From Mermis nigrescens (taxonomy: Eukaryota; Nematoda; Enoplea; Mermithida; Mermithidae), in the NCBI GenBank assembly GCA_036768485.1, contig JAVLUZ010000513.1:1637413-1701412 (forward strand): a stretch of DNA of 64,000 nucleotides. The letters run 5' to 3'. Both the position numbers and the translations under genes were made by a program. The notes below the pieces were generated by a model. It did no database searches. It had not been told where the DNA came from and was given only the letters and a program-made list of their open reading frames with translations. Below are positions 34,522 through 45,127 of this stretch, one piece after another. Positions within the stretch are counted from its first letter, which is position 1; each line of letters starts with the position of its first letter.

Positions 34522-35070
34522 TAGTCTGTTTCATTTATTCGAGAGCTTTTTAGTCAATTCTTTTAAGGGCTACAGTAAGCGAAACAAGACGAATTACTGT
34601 AATTCGGCAGATCAGCTCAGTGAGGGCGAGTGGCTGGAATTATTCCATTTTTAATGCAATAATCCGCCTATATAAATTTAATTTACGCATTTAATCAGTT
34701 CTGGGACTTACTACAGTAAGTGCGCTAAATAAAAAGCTATCGGGTGGAATCGAACCCAGTTGCTTCGACACGACAAGCAGACGTTTTACCACTGAGCTAT
34801 GAGGGAGTTCGCGGAGTTTCTCAACATTTTAGTCTATTGTGTTTAAAGTGTCAACTAAGGATAAGCTGAATGCGCGATTTTTATCTGTAAGTTGATTAAT
34901 TTGCTGGAAGACGAGAATAAATTATGTCGCAAAAATGTTATTAAAAAACCCTGCTCTGCTACGTAACTACAGTGAGATCTAGCGAACTACAGTAAATAAG
35001 AAAGAAGGGGTTACTGTAGCCTCCGAAAACATTTACTGAAAATGCTTTCGGGTAAATGAAACAGACTATA
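34520..35070. mobile_element. TATAGTCTG MITE, TTTCATTT subtype (551 bp), with a tRNA-like core
   Basis: The ends are TATAGTCTGTTTCATTTA and its complement. It shares a TA with the preceding MITE, so one inserted at the other's end. It carries a tRNA-like sequence on the minus strand and two CTACAGTAA-type phrases. No ORF. Confidence 0.75.
34735..34808 (-). tRNA. tRNA-like sequence inside a MITE (probably a pseudogene)
   Basis: On the minus strand TAGCTCAGTGGTAAAAC gives an A box and GGGTTCGATTCC a B box at normal spacing. The anticodon loop could read TTGTCGT (anticodon GTC), but the stem is imperfect and the acceptor ends (CTCCCTC and CGATAGC) do not pair. It is most likely a captured tRNA-derived sequence. 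Confidence 0.5.
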
Positions 35071-35102
35071 GGTGTTTCCTTAACAATAAACTTATCATCA
35101 TT

Positions 35103-35190
35103 GATCTGATATATAATTATCGTAACCCTCGACTTACTGTCGATAGAAATTCTTACAATTTATGTACGAGGTTATGTGAAACAGACTATA
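35103..35190. mobile_element. TATAGTCTG MITE, right-hand fragment
   Basis: TTGATCTGATATATAATTAT leads to the terminus GTGAAACAGACTATA. The left half is missing. It interrupts LINE D shortly after the GVSLTINLSS codons. Confidence 0.7.
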
Positions 35191-35926
35191 GTTGTCATTG
35201 TACTAATATATCAGCAAAAGCTTTGAAAAAGAGTGCTTTGATTTTCAAATGTTTTGCATCACGTGATCTGAAAATATTGGTTCTTGCTTTTAAGAATTAT
35301 ATTCGGCCTATAGCACAGAATGCTCCAACTGTATGGAGCCCCTATTTGCTTTCTGATATCAACAGGGTTGAGCGAGTAGAGCGAAAATTTACTGAAAGCC
35401 TTAAATTTAGAGAGGCTTGAACTCCGTATGTAGAATTTATTTTGATTTAATTGTTACGTATAATATTATTCATAATAATCTCTTACCTTCTGAAGATTTT
35501 TATAAGTTTTTTGGTCATTCGCGTACTAGGAATGCATTTGCAAATCACATCTATTTAGAAAAATTTCGACTTGATTGTATAAAAAATTGTTTTGTTTGCC
35601 TGTGTGTCCAGGACATTTCGCATTTTACACTATGCTATTTTATTTTCCTTGCGACTTTGTTTTACCCTTGTTTTTTTCCGTATAAAATATTAGTATTAGA
35701 TCAGCTAGAATTTGGAACGATCTCCCACAATATATTCGAAATTCTTCGAATGTTGAGACATTTAAGTAAAATTTAAAAAAGGTTGATTCCGGGAATTGTT
35801 TTATGGGCACACGTGAGCGCAATTTATTCGCCTGTGTGTCCAGGACATTCCGCATTTTACACTGCTCTTTTATTTTCCTTGCGACTTTGTTTTATCCTTG
35901 TGTTTTTTCCAAATAAAGTATAAGTA

Positions 35927-37234
35927 CGAGGGTCACTCCAAAAGTACTTGGATTGAGTATGTTCTTTGGAACACATTTAAACGAAACTTACGTACCTTTT
36001 ACGGCAACATGTTTCATGCATATATACAGAATTTCATTTTGTTATGACCTGTAGTTCTTTTTTTGTAGGCTTTTACATTTACCTTACTTGTAGTAATTTG
36101 CAAATTATTATGGAATTGGAAAATCGTGATTTTTGGGCAATAGTGTACTTACATTATCGCGATGGAAAATTAGCGGTCGATTCACACCAAATTTTATTGT
36201 CAGTATTTGGAGATAGAGTCCCTTCGAGATCCACGGTATTCAATTGGTTTGGCGAATTTAAACGGGGTAGAGCTACCCTAAAAGATGATGACCGACCTAG
36301 CAGGCCTAACACTGCAATCCCACCCGAAAAAATTGATGAAGCTCAATCGATCATTCAAGAAGATGGCCGAGTAACATATGATGATTTAGAGCAAACCCTG
36401 AAGATTGGATCGGCAGCAATTAAAACTATCCTGCACGATTATTTGGGTGTAAGAAAATTAAGTGCACGTTGGGTACCCCATCAGCTGTCAGTAGCTCAAA
36501 AACAACCTCGAGTTGATTGGTGTCGATTCATGGTCAAAAAATTTGACGAAGGTGCCTCAAAACGTGTCTGGGATATTGCCACTGGTGATGAAACTTGGAT
36601 ATACCAGTTTGACCCTGAAACAAAGCGTCAATCCTCTGTTTGGGTCTTCCCTGGCGAAGAGCCTTCCTTGAAATTTTGGCGGTCTCGAAGTGTAGGCAAG
36701 CAAATGGTCGCCACTTTTTTCAAACGGAGTGGCCATATTGTGACAGTTAGCCTTGATGATCGAAGAACAGTCAATTCTGAATGGTATATCAATGTATGCT
36801 TACCCCAAGTCTTCAAAAGAATTCGTGAGGGCCGACCAAAAACAGGTCTGCGTGGCATGTTGTTGCATCACGACAATGCTAGTGCTCACACTGCAGCTGC
36901 AACCCTGGACTTTTTGTCCAGAGAAAAGGTTCAGCTATTGACCCATCCGCCCTATTCGCCTGACTTGGCACCGTGTGACTTCTTTTTGTTCCCTAAGGTC
37001 AAAGATTTAATTCGCGGTAAACGGTTTCAGACGCCTGAAGCTGCAGTGGAAGCGTACATTTTGGAAGTTGAGAACCTCACTGAATCAGATTGGTCTGATT
37101 GCTTTGATATTTGGTTTAAGCGCATGAAACGCTGTATAGAATGTTCTGGTAATTAATTCGAAAAGCTGTGAAAATTTCATTAAAATTGCACAAGTAGAAC
37201 ATACCGAGTCCAGAGACTTTTGGAGTGACCCTCG
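35927..37234 (+). mobile_element. Mariner transposon, 1308 bp, TA duplication
   Basis: Inverted ends share CGAGGGTCACTCCAAAAGT over the first 19 bp and are similar to about 38 bp (TATGTTC at the inner end). TA dinucleotides flank at 35925-35926 and 37235-37236. A single intact transposase gene lies inside. It is inserted in the tandem-repeat tail of LINE D, so it is younger than that LINE. Confidence 0.95.
36110..37156 (+). CDS. Mariner transposase, DD34D, apparently intact
   Basis: 348 codons from MELENRDFW (an in-frame ATG 22 codons upstream is less likely). Family length is about 345. An N-terminal paired-type helix-turn-helix DNA-binding region (residues 1-110) is followed by WVPHQL at 121-126. 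The catalytic triad is D160 (GDETW), D255 (HHDNASAH) and D290 (YSPDLAPCDFFLFP), with 34 residues between the last two. The protein cuts and pastes the element at TA sites by binding the inverted ends. No stop or frameshift is seen. Confidence 0.95.
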   Translation: MELENRDFWAIVYLHYRDGKLAVDSHQILLSVFGDRVPSRSTVFNWFGEFKRGRATLKDDDRPSRPNTAIPPEKIDEAQSIIQEDGRVTYDDLEQTLKIGSAAIKTILHDYLGVRKLSARWVPHQLSVAQKQPRVDWCRFMVKKFDEGASKRVWDIATGDETWIYQFDPETKRQSSVWVFPGEEPSLKFWRSRSVGKQMVATFFKRSGHIVTVSLDDRRTVNSEWYINVCLPQVFKRIREGRPKTGLRGMLLHHDNASAHTAAATLDFLSREKVQLLTHPPYSPDLAPCDFFLFPKVKDLIRGKRFQTPEAAVEAYILEVENLTESDWSDCFDIWFKRMKRCIECSGN

Positions 37235-37519
37235 TATATTAGTATTAGTATTTTAAGTATATTAGTATAAGTATTTTAGAAGTCGGAATCAAATTATTGC
37301 TCGCTTTTTGAAATTAAATTTTTTTATGTCTTATGCTCTGGATTATTTCACGAAATCTTGTACGTGGATCACAATTTTTGCACAGATATAATTCGACTAC
37401 AAAAGCGAATTAAAGGCATGTTCCAGAGATAGACAATTCCAACTGCATGAGTCAAATCAAACCAGTTTACAAAAACAAATCAGCCAATGAGATGTCACTT
37501 CTGCACTCCACCGCGCAAC

Positions 37520-37686
37520 TATAGTCTGTTTCACACAAGTTCGGTCATAAATTTTAAAAATATCCCCGGTAATGACCTGACAGATTGCGATTAAATTATT
37601 GATCTGATGTATAATTATCGTAACCCTCGGCATACTGCCGATGACAATTCTTAACATTTATGCACGAACTTAAGTGAAACAGACTC
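37520..37686. mobile_element. TATAGTCTG MITE with a decayed right end
   Basis: Starts TATAGTCTGTTTCACACAAG; ends GTGAAACAGACTCTTG, so the terminal TATA is lost. The internal TAATTATCGTAACCCTCGGC matches the family. Confidence 0.8.
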
Positions 37687-37689
37687 TTG

Positions 37690-38394
37690 TGGTCATTTTG
37701 TCTTCGTAAACTCGTTTGATTTGAGTTGCAATTGGAGAAGTCTATCTCTGAAATATGCCTAACTGAAGCAACAATTATGCTACCTGCATTTACATAAGTA
37801 CTGTGCGTCGCTAGAAAGTGAATTATACCGATGTGCATATACAGTTTTGCATGCAAAGTTATTTTATTGTAAGTAGGCTGTCAAGAAACCATTTTCTTAG
37901 CTAATCGCATGAGCGGTGTAAACTTAAACTCGATTTTACCTAATCCCTTATGTAATTGAGTGAAATTATAATTGGACGAATCCTGCGCGAAATAATACCT
38001 ACAATGCATGAAAACGATCGGTAATCAAATAAAGCTCATTACAGTAACTCGAACTTTTTCACTGCTTGACAGCCGACTCGGTTTACTCCGTAATCCGTCG
38101 CCCAATGGAAAAACCGGTTAGTAAAGTAAGGCAATAAGACATTTGCTTATCGCGCGATTTCATGCACCAGGTTAAAAATTTGGGCTATACTATAGTCAAG
38201 TTATAGTTGTCATATTCTACAGTTCATTAAGTTTTGGGGAGAAGTTTTCCATTGTTAAGCCGCATTCTGCTTCAGAATTTTAAATCACTTTTGTAACACG
38301 TGCGGAAAAATTCAAAAGAAAACCGCAAACTTAGATGAAACAGACTACAAGTTAAAGAGTATAGGTGTAGGGATGTGCCGATACCGCTTTTTTG
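37690..38394. other. AT-rich gap with one degenerate MITE
   Basis: 38196-38350 starts TATAGTCAAGTTATAG and ends GATGAAACAGACTA, a worn TATAGTCTG-type copy. Nothing else was recognised. Confidence 0.45.
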
Positions 38395-38555
38395 AAAATG
38401 ACCGATTCCGATTCGATTCCGATTCTTTAAATCTCAGAAAAACCGATTCCGATCCCGATGCCGATTCTGCAAATCTCATGACAACCGATTCCGATTCGAT
38501 TTCGATCCCAAAATAACAGGAATCGGCCGATTCCGATTCCGGTTCCGATTCTTGC
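38395..38555. repeat. (CCGATT)n degenerate hexamer minisatellite
   Basis: Repeated ACCGATTCCGATTCGATTCC phrases in a higher-order unit of about 60 bp. The complement reads SESESE-like in one frame, which is a by-product of the repeat. Confidence 0.8.
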
Positions 38556-38589
38556 GACAAACATGTTAAATATATAGGTGGCTAATCAG

Positions 38590-39290
38590 TGTTTTTTTGT
38601 ACAAGGTCCGTTTGTACATGTACAAAGATGGTCCCCAAAAGTCTTTGTACACTGCATTTTTTTGTGTTATATAATATTGTACAGTAGCGATTTTAGTGTG
38701 GTAAATCAAACTTTTCTATCTTTGGTAGTGTATTTTAGATAATTTCTGGGTTTCTGACGGCAAAAGTTACTGAAAATATGCAAATTCTGCCATTTTAAAA
38801 ATATGTAGGACAAACAATTACTCATTTCGGCGCGAAGCGCCGAAAATTCCAGCGAATTTCACACCTTTTTACAGTTTTTGTCTGCCCGAAAATCTTTGTA
38901 AATTTTGTACACATAAATTTTTGGGTACTACTATATGGTACAGTAGCGATTTTATGAAGGAAAAAACAGCGTTGTTCGACTTTTGGTAGTGTGTTTTAGC
39001 TAATTTCTGGGTCTCTAAGGGCAAAAATCACTAAGAATCGTCTTAAAACGGCGCGAGGCACCGAAAAATTTGACATTCTTCCTTTTAAAATGCAATTTCT
39101 GCCACGCTAAAGATATATATTGAACATACAATTACTCATTTCGGCGCGAAGCGCCGAAAATTTCTGCGAATTTCAGATTTTTTTGCGATTTTTGTCTTCC
39201 CAAAAATCTTTGTACATGTACAAAGATGGTCCCAAAAAGTCTTTGTACATCGGGAAAAATCTTTGCCGAGTACAAAAAACACTGCAGCTA
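38590..39290. repeat. GTACATGTAC repeat, two tandem copies with hairpins
   Basis: Two copies (38600-38940, 38940-39290) each contain TGTACAGTAGCGATTTTA, the perfect hairpin TTCGGCGCGAAGCGCCGAA (about 38827 and 39141) and TTTGTACATGTACAAAGATG or a variant. They are inverted relative to 1-310. Confidence 0.7.
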
Positions 39291-39478
39291 GTCCGTTTAT
39301 TTATTCACTGTTCATGTGAAAGCGTATCGTTTGATCTTAGCAAGGTATAATCTAAGTCTCAAGGCAAAACATTTACCTACACTGGCTGTATCAAGTTGTT
39401 AAACTTTTAGCGAAATCGAATCGTACATCAACTCGAAGCGTCTCTCTCACGAGCATGACCCGTTGAAATGGTGGAAAG

Positions 39479-39721
39479 CAGTGGCGTATCTAGGATTTTC
39501 CTAAGGGAGGGGCGGTATCCGAACTTTTCCAAAAACAGTCAAAGATGTGTCCAAAAATTTGCCCGAAACGCGCGAAACAGCGTTTTCTCGGTGTTTTACG
39601 TTGTATACTTCTACATAAAATCACTTTTGACGCAATATTTTTTCTAAAACTTAACATTTTAGACAATTTGTGCGAAAAAAATCATCAAATTCTTTTGACT
39701 TCAACAAAAATCTATAAAATA
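39479..39721. mobile_element. hAT-like MITE, CAGTGGCG family, left part
   Basis: CAGTGGCGTATCTAGGATTT opens it, matching the complete copy at 41867-42052. The right end is replaced by the truncated start of the first 171-bp-arm element. Confidence 0.6.
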
Positions 39722-40428
39722 TAAAGATGAATATACTTGGAATTGTGGATTATTAAGGATGTAAAAGGATGGGACTAGGAAAAATCTACCTAAAGTCGCA
39801 AAATCTGCTAAAAATCATACTTCTCTAAGCAACGGAAAAAATCGAAGTATATTCTGCAGCCTCTAAAAAGTGTCTTTTTTAAATAATGTTCAAAGTTTCA
39901 GATAAGAGTGTATAAACGAAATCTGTAATGTTTATTTTTTAAATTAATGGCAAGTAGCAACGCTGACTAGCTTCGTACCCTGATCGATAGAAAATTAAGT
40001 GGTATTGTATTTAAAGTTGTTTTATTTTCTTCTGAGCATTAAAGCAAGCAAGGCAGCGGCCGATTGATTAGTGCACACAATCCTTAAGGGCATGCTAGTG
40101 TACCTACATCTAGTCTGTTTCAAGTCAACTTAAGTGTTTCCTACTGTTTGGCTTAGAAAGACAGTTAGTTTACTCAACATCATTTCCCATAGCTACTGCG
40201 TAGCTAATGTGCTGCTTTTTCAATCATTTTATGGTTAAATATTTATTTTAATCTGTTGGCCGCAGAATATACTTCGATTTTTTGCGTTGCTTAGAGAAAG
40301 TGTGATTTTTAGCAGATTTTGCGACTTTAGGTAGATTTTTCCTAGTCCCATCCTTTTACATCCTTAATAATCCACAATTCCAAGTATATTCATCTTTTTT
40401 GTTCCATTGGAGCATTTTTCTTTGCTAG
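39722..40428. mobile_element. 171-bp-arm element, copy 1 (left arm truncated)
   Basis: Left arm 39722-39861 lacks its first 31 bp or so; the right arm is 40258-40428. Both arms carry the copy-specific GGATGGG/CCCATCC variant. The interior includes AAGTTTCAGATAAGAGTGTA and GTCTGTTTCAAGTCAACTTA. Confidence 0.85.
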
Positions 40429-40930
40429 TACCCCGCTTTTAATTAGTATGATTTGAGTACATCAGTCAGTAAACACATACAGTAACATGCTATTATAATG
40501 ACAGCAGTCCGAGAACACGGAAAGCAATACTGTTCTTAACATCAGCATTATCCTTCTCAAACAAGACTACCTTACATTATTTTAACAGATCAAAGTTTTT
40601 CAGCATTAACTTTACGCAAATTTCAAGTGTAAGGAACACTAACGCTCAGATTTGGAAGTAAAATAAATTTGTAGTATAAACTACATTTCAACAACAAATG
40701 ATTAGTGCAAATTTAACACAACTACTAGGTGTAGAGAAAACTAACAGTCAGATTCACAATTCTGATTTTACGTAGAACATTTTGAAAAAAATTAAGCTTC
40801 CGCAAGGCTCTAGAACAAGAGTTAATATGCAGTGTAAACTTTACACAACCACAGAGTTTAAAGAAAATTTCAGTCGGATTCGTTATTCTGATATTACGAT
40901 CAACATTTATGAAAAAATTAAGTCTCCACA

Positions 40931-41197
40931 ATGGCTCAAGGACAAATAAATATCAGATGTGTTAACGTAGACTCAAGCTACGTTCACTTCGCTTACTTAG
41001 CCCGAATCTCAAGCTTATGCGCTCACACGGGGGTTCTCGCCCTTTTTAGGAGGTCGATCACCAGCCGGCGATTCGGAGGTAAGCGGCCCGGCCTATTCAA
41101 GGTAGCCCGTCCCTCTACGCACGCACCTAGTGAAACTTACTTACTTAACCCCTTTGAGATTAAGTACCTAATTAAAGTAAGTTCCCCGGAAACCTAA
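40931..41197 (+). other. 88-codon ORF in module 1, doubtful
   Basis: It reads MAQGQINIRCVNVDSSYVHF... and ends VSSPET. The copy in module 2 (45632-45898) is the same length, but nearly every base difference changes the amino acid, which gives no sign of selection for protein. No family was recognised. It may be a chance ORF in a more GC-rich stretch. Confidence 0.3.
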
Positions 41198-41866
41198 TTG
41201 AGGGCTCAAAGAGATTATTATTTAACTTGTTTTGGACCGAATTCCGGTGCTTGAAAATATTAAGGGTTCCTAAGTATAGTGTAGCACAAGGACAGAATTC
41301 AACAGCACGGAAATTCAACCGAGCCCAGCATCGTTAATTAAATAATTAATTTTTACAATATTTTTTGGACAGAAAAATTATGAAGCAATTAAAAAGCGAC
41401 AGCATGGAGGATACATGCTGCTGACCGTCGTGTTACGCTAATCGGGTAAAATCAAACAATGTAATTAAACAAGGGCACAAAGCCCTGCCAAAGGCATACA
41501 ACAACTGATGCCAATTGGCACAAACACGAATGATTAAAAACAAAGCGTACGGCGAAAAGAAGCGTGCACACTACGCAGGAAAACTAACAGACGAGTTCTG
41601 CAGCCAAGCAGATAAAAAGGCACGTACGGAGTCTGCTCACGTACGGCGACGAAAAGAAAAAAAGATACGCTCAGCGCGGAAGCTGGCGGAGAGGCTCTCA
41701 GGCTCAAAAACTAATTGTAAAATGTAAAATCTTAAAGTGCCGTCAAAACTGCGCTCGCACGCAGTTTTAACTGATGCGGAAAAAGAGGCGTAACAACACG
41801 AACCAAGAGATGAAAAGGATCTATGAATACGACAATAGGCCTATGGGCAAAAGCTTACGGTAAAGG

Positions 41867-42052
41867 CAGTGGCGGATCTAGGATTTTCCTAAGGGGGGCG
41901 GTATCCCTAAGGGGGGGGGCGGAACCCTGACTTGGGCGGAAAAATTAGCCGTTTTAACCCGAAAATCGCTAAAAATCGCTTAAAAATGCTTAATTTTGCG
42001 CACTTTTTTGGGCCAATGGGGGAGGCGGCCGCCCCCCCTAAATCCGCCCCTG
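41867..42052. mobile_element. hAT-like MITE (186 bp) with perfect TSD and an empty site in module 2
   Basis: The ends are CAGTGGCGGATCTAGG and the complement of CCTAAATCCGCCCCTG. GGTAAAGG flanks it at 41859-41866 and 42053-42060. Module 2 has a single GGTAAAGG at the matching place (about 46561-46568), so the exact insertion is defined. Confidence 0.95.
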
Positions 42053-43150
42053 GGTAAAGGTATGTACAAACGAGACAGGCACAAATATGAGACACACACA
42101 TATGATCTTTTAACACACGTAAGATATGATAACACACATACCAATTCGTACTCAAGTCGCATTAAGCCCGAGTACCCATTTTCCTATCCCGGATTTTGAT
42201 TGAAAATATGTGTGGGAATGGAATGAAAAATATGATAATTTTTAGGGGAAGGTGGTCCCGGGCGACTCACTTAAGCGTTGCGCTTAACGGTCGTGTACGT
42301 GCGTATGGAAATTGAGCACAAGAATGTACATCTGGGGCAATCAATCGGTTTTTTTTCATTTGTTTCAAAAAAAACCCAAACCGATTTTTTTCCCAAAAAA
42401 TTTTTTCAGTGTAAAGTTTACAAACATAAGTTTGGCACATACAAACGTACTACAATCAAAGGGCTACAAACTGGCCCAAACCGAATTTATTTACACTCCA
42501 CTTTCTCTGTTCAGAAGTCGGGAGAGGTCGAATAGGATAAAAATAAAGTACTTTCTAAGGGGTGGCGAACAAAAATATGAAGTGAAGAAGTCGGGAGAGG
42601 TCGAATAGGATAAAAATAAAGTACTTTTTAAGGGGTGGCGAACAAAAATATGGACAAACACGTATTTTTCACTGTCCACCACATTGTAAACTTTAAAAAT
42701 CTGAACCGAACGCCCCATTGAGTGTAAATAAATTCGGTTTGGGCCAGTTTGTAGCCCTTTGATTGTAGTACGTTTGTATGTGCCAAACTTATGTTCCGCG
42801 AAATATTTGATATGATTTACCAATTAAATACGAAAAAACCTGTTTTTTTCGCCTATTTTACACCTCAGATTTCGAACTTTACACCCCCATAAACAACTCA
42901 ATATTACGTTTTTTGAACGCGGTTTGCTTCGACGTGTAGCCCTTAAAAGTTACTTTATATTTATCTATTTAAATTATCTTAACTCATAACCGAAAAAGTT
43001 GGCAGAGAAATCTTGGACAAAATCTGTTTTTTTACTCATCCACTAGAGTGTAAAGTTTAAACCCCTGGTACTGTGTATTAATTGTAGAAAAGTTTGAAGG
43101 TCAGATTCGTTATTCTGACCTCACAGAGAACATTTTTAAAAAAATTTATC

Positions 43151-44080
43151 ATCCACGACGCTCTGGGCGGAAAAAATTTTTTCAGTGTAAAGTTTACACC
43201 TGCACTAATAACGCAATATTGATTGTAAAGAAACAAAATAAATTTTGACGTGTAGCGCTTAAGACGAGGCAGATTTTAAAGGTAGTTACCACGTTCTTTC
43301 TACTAAGTGGAGAATATGGCAGGGAAAAAAATATTTTTTGTCTCAGACTCTTTACAATAAACCGCCTCTAAATTCGAAAATATTACTTTTTAAGAAAAAT
43401 AAAAAAAGTTTCTCCTAGATTTTATAACCGTCTACCTTTTGAAACCAATCAGACTGCATAGAATGTAAAACTGAGTTAGATATGCTCTTGCACATGAAAA
43501 CAGTAAAAAACCGTCTAATTTACACTCCTGTGCAACAACCAATGAGTGTAAAGAAATTTTAAGACCAGATTCGTAACCTACTAATTAGGGAAAACATTTT
43601 TTAAAAAAATTCATCATCCACGACGCTATGGGCGGAAAAAATGTTTTCAGTGTAAAGTTTACACTTGCACTAATAACGCAATATTGATTGTAAAAAAACA
43701 AAATAAATTTTGACGTGTAGCGCTTAAGACGAGGCACATTTTAAGGGTAGTTACCACGTTTTGTCTACCAAGTGGAGAATATGGCAGGGAAAAATTTTTT
43801 TGTCTTAGACTCTTTACAATAAACCGCCTCTAAATTCGAGAATATTACTTTTGAAAAAAAATTAAAAAAAGTCTCCCCTAGATTTTTTAACCGTCTACAT
43901 TTTGAAACCAATCAGACTGCATAGAATGTAAAACTGAGTTAGATATGCTTGGCCACATGAAAACTGTAAAAAAACCGTCTAATTTACACTCCTGTGCAAC
44001 AACCAATGAGTGTAAAGAAATTTTAAGACCAGATTCGTAACCTACTAATTAGGGAAAACATTTTTAAAAAAAATTGGCCC
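43151..44080. repeat. 465-bp tandem duplication inside module 1 body
   Basis: ATCCACGACG starts at 43151 and 43616, and the following 440 bp agree closely (AGTGTAAAGTTTACAC, GACGTGTAGCGCTTAAGACG, CCAATCAGACTGCATAGAAT). The same duplication is in module 2 (47445 and 47909), so it predates module duplication. Confidence 0.9.
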
Positions 44081-44327
44081 TCCGCAAATTATTTGAATTT
44101 TTGGTGTAAACTTTACACACTCACGACGCGCTCGGTATTGAGTGTAAACAAGAAAAAAAATGGGGGCACTAAGTTTTTTTATTATCTACCTTTTAAAAAA
44201 AACCGCACTTCTCAGATGTGTGCCGTTATAGCTGTGAGGGGGGACACAAATTTCGCACTCGCTGTGAAAAACATATAAGAAAAAAGGATGGCCAAGTATA
44301 TTATAGGTAGCGCTATCGCGCTACCTA

Positions 44328-44330
<3 letters not shown>

Positions 44331-44366
<36 letters not shown>
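44331..44366. repeat. (TA)18 array between modules 1 and 2
   Basis: Perfect TA run following ATAGGTAGCGCTATCGCGCT and the complementary arm, and running directly into CTAGCAAAG of the next element. Confidence 0.95.
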
Positions 44367-44367
<1 letters not shown>

Positions 44368-45127
44368 TAGCAAAGAAAAATGCTCCGATGGAACAAAAAA
44401 GATGAATATACTTGGAATTGTGGATTATTAAGGATGTAAAAGGAGGGGACTAGGAAAAATCTACCTAAAGTCGCAAAATCTGCTAAAAATCAGACTTTCT
44501 CTAAGCAACGCAAAAAATCGATGTATATTCTGCGGCCTCTAAAAAAGTGTCTTTTTTAAATAATGTTCGAAGTTTCAGATAAGAGTGTACGAAATCTATC
44601 AAGGTTACTTTTTTAAATTGCTGGCACCTGATTGATAGAAAACTAAGAGGTATTGTATTTAAAGTTGTTTTATTTTGTTATGAGCATTATAGCAAGCAAA
44701 GCAGGGGCCGATTGATTAGTGCACACAATCGTTTCGGACATGCTAGTGTATCTACATTTAGTCTGTTTCAAGTCAACTTACGCGTTTCCTACTGTTTTAA
44801 ACCAACCATGTCTCCAATTGTCTTCAATGTTTGCTATTTCATTCAATTGGCTCAGAAGACTGTTAGTTTACTCAATATCATTTCCCATAGCTACTGCATA
44901 GCTAACGTGCTGCTTTTTCAATCATTTTTATGGTTAAATATTTATTTTAATCCGTTGGCCGCAGAATATACATCGATTTTTTGCGTTGCTTAGAGAAAGT
45001 CTGATTTTTAGCAGATTTTGCGACTTTAGGTAGATTTTTCCTAGTCCCCTCCTTTTACATCCTTAATAATCCACAATTCCAAGTATATTCATCTTTTTTG
45101 TTCCATCGGAGCATTTTTCTTTGCTAG
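44367..45127. mobile_element. 171-bp-arm element, copy 2 (761 bp), complete
   Basis: Arms 44367-44537 and 44957-45127 are almost perfect inverted copies starting CTAGCAAAGAAAAATGCTCC. TA flanks both sides. Copy-specific variants CAGACTT/AAGTCTG and GATGTAT/ATACATC occur in both arms. No transposase. Confidence 0.9.

Larger units (their letters stand above)
33575..35924 (+). pseudogene. Degenerate LINE (LINE D), interrupted by MITEs
   Basis: RT pieces: LENYRLISLCCVTCKIMEY and FQKGKSCET (33660-33840), then FGEAFDS, GVPQGS and SPVRDL up to 34352. The frame resumes as GVSLTINLSS (35071) after two MITEs, and as CHCTNISAKALKKSALIF after a third fragment (to 35190). At about 35597-35708 a 3' UTR piece of the same family is inserted. 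The LINE ends with a TAAGTATTAGTA-type tail that the mariner splits. Confidence 0.75.
40429..44330. repeat. Module 1 body
   Basis: 3.9 kb of noncoding-looking DNA studded with GTGTAAA/TTTACAC motifs. It includes an 88-codon ORF (40931-41197), a basic 70-codon frame (41515-41727), a hAT-like insertion (41867-42052), a short local duplication of a GTCGGGAGAGGTCGAATAGG block (42515-42610), and a 465-bp tandem duplication (43151-44080). It ends in the ATAGGTAGCGC palindrome before (TA)n. Confidence 0.8.

Noticed and set aside
38345..38560. Minus-strand SESESE-rich ORF
   Set aside because: It is the translation of a degenerate CCGATT minisatellite.
43146..44080. 465-bp tandem repeat as a satellite array
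   Set aside because: There are only two copies, and they recur inside each module as part of its body.
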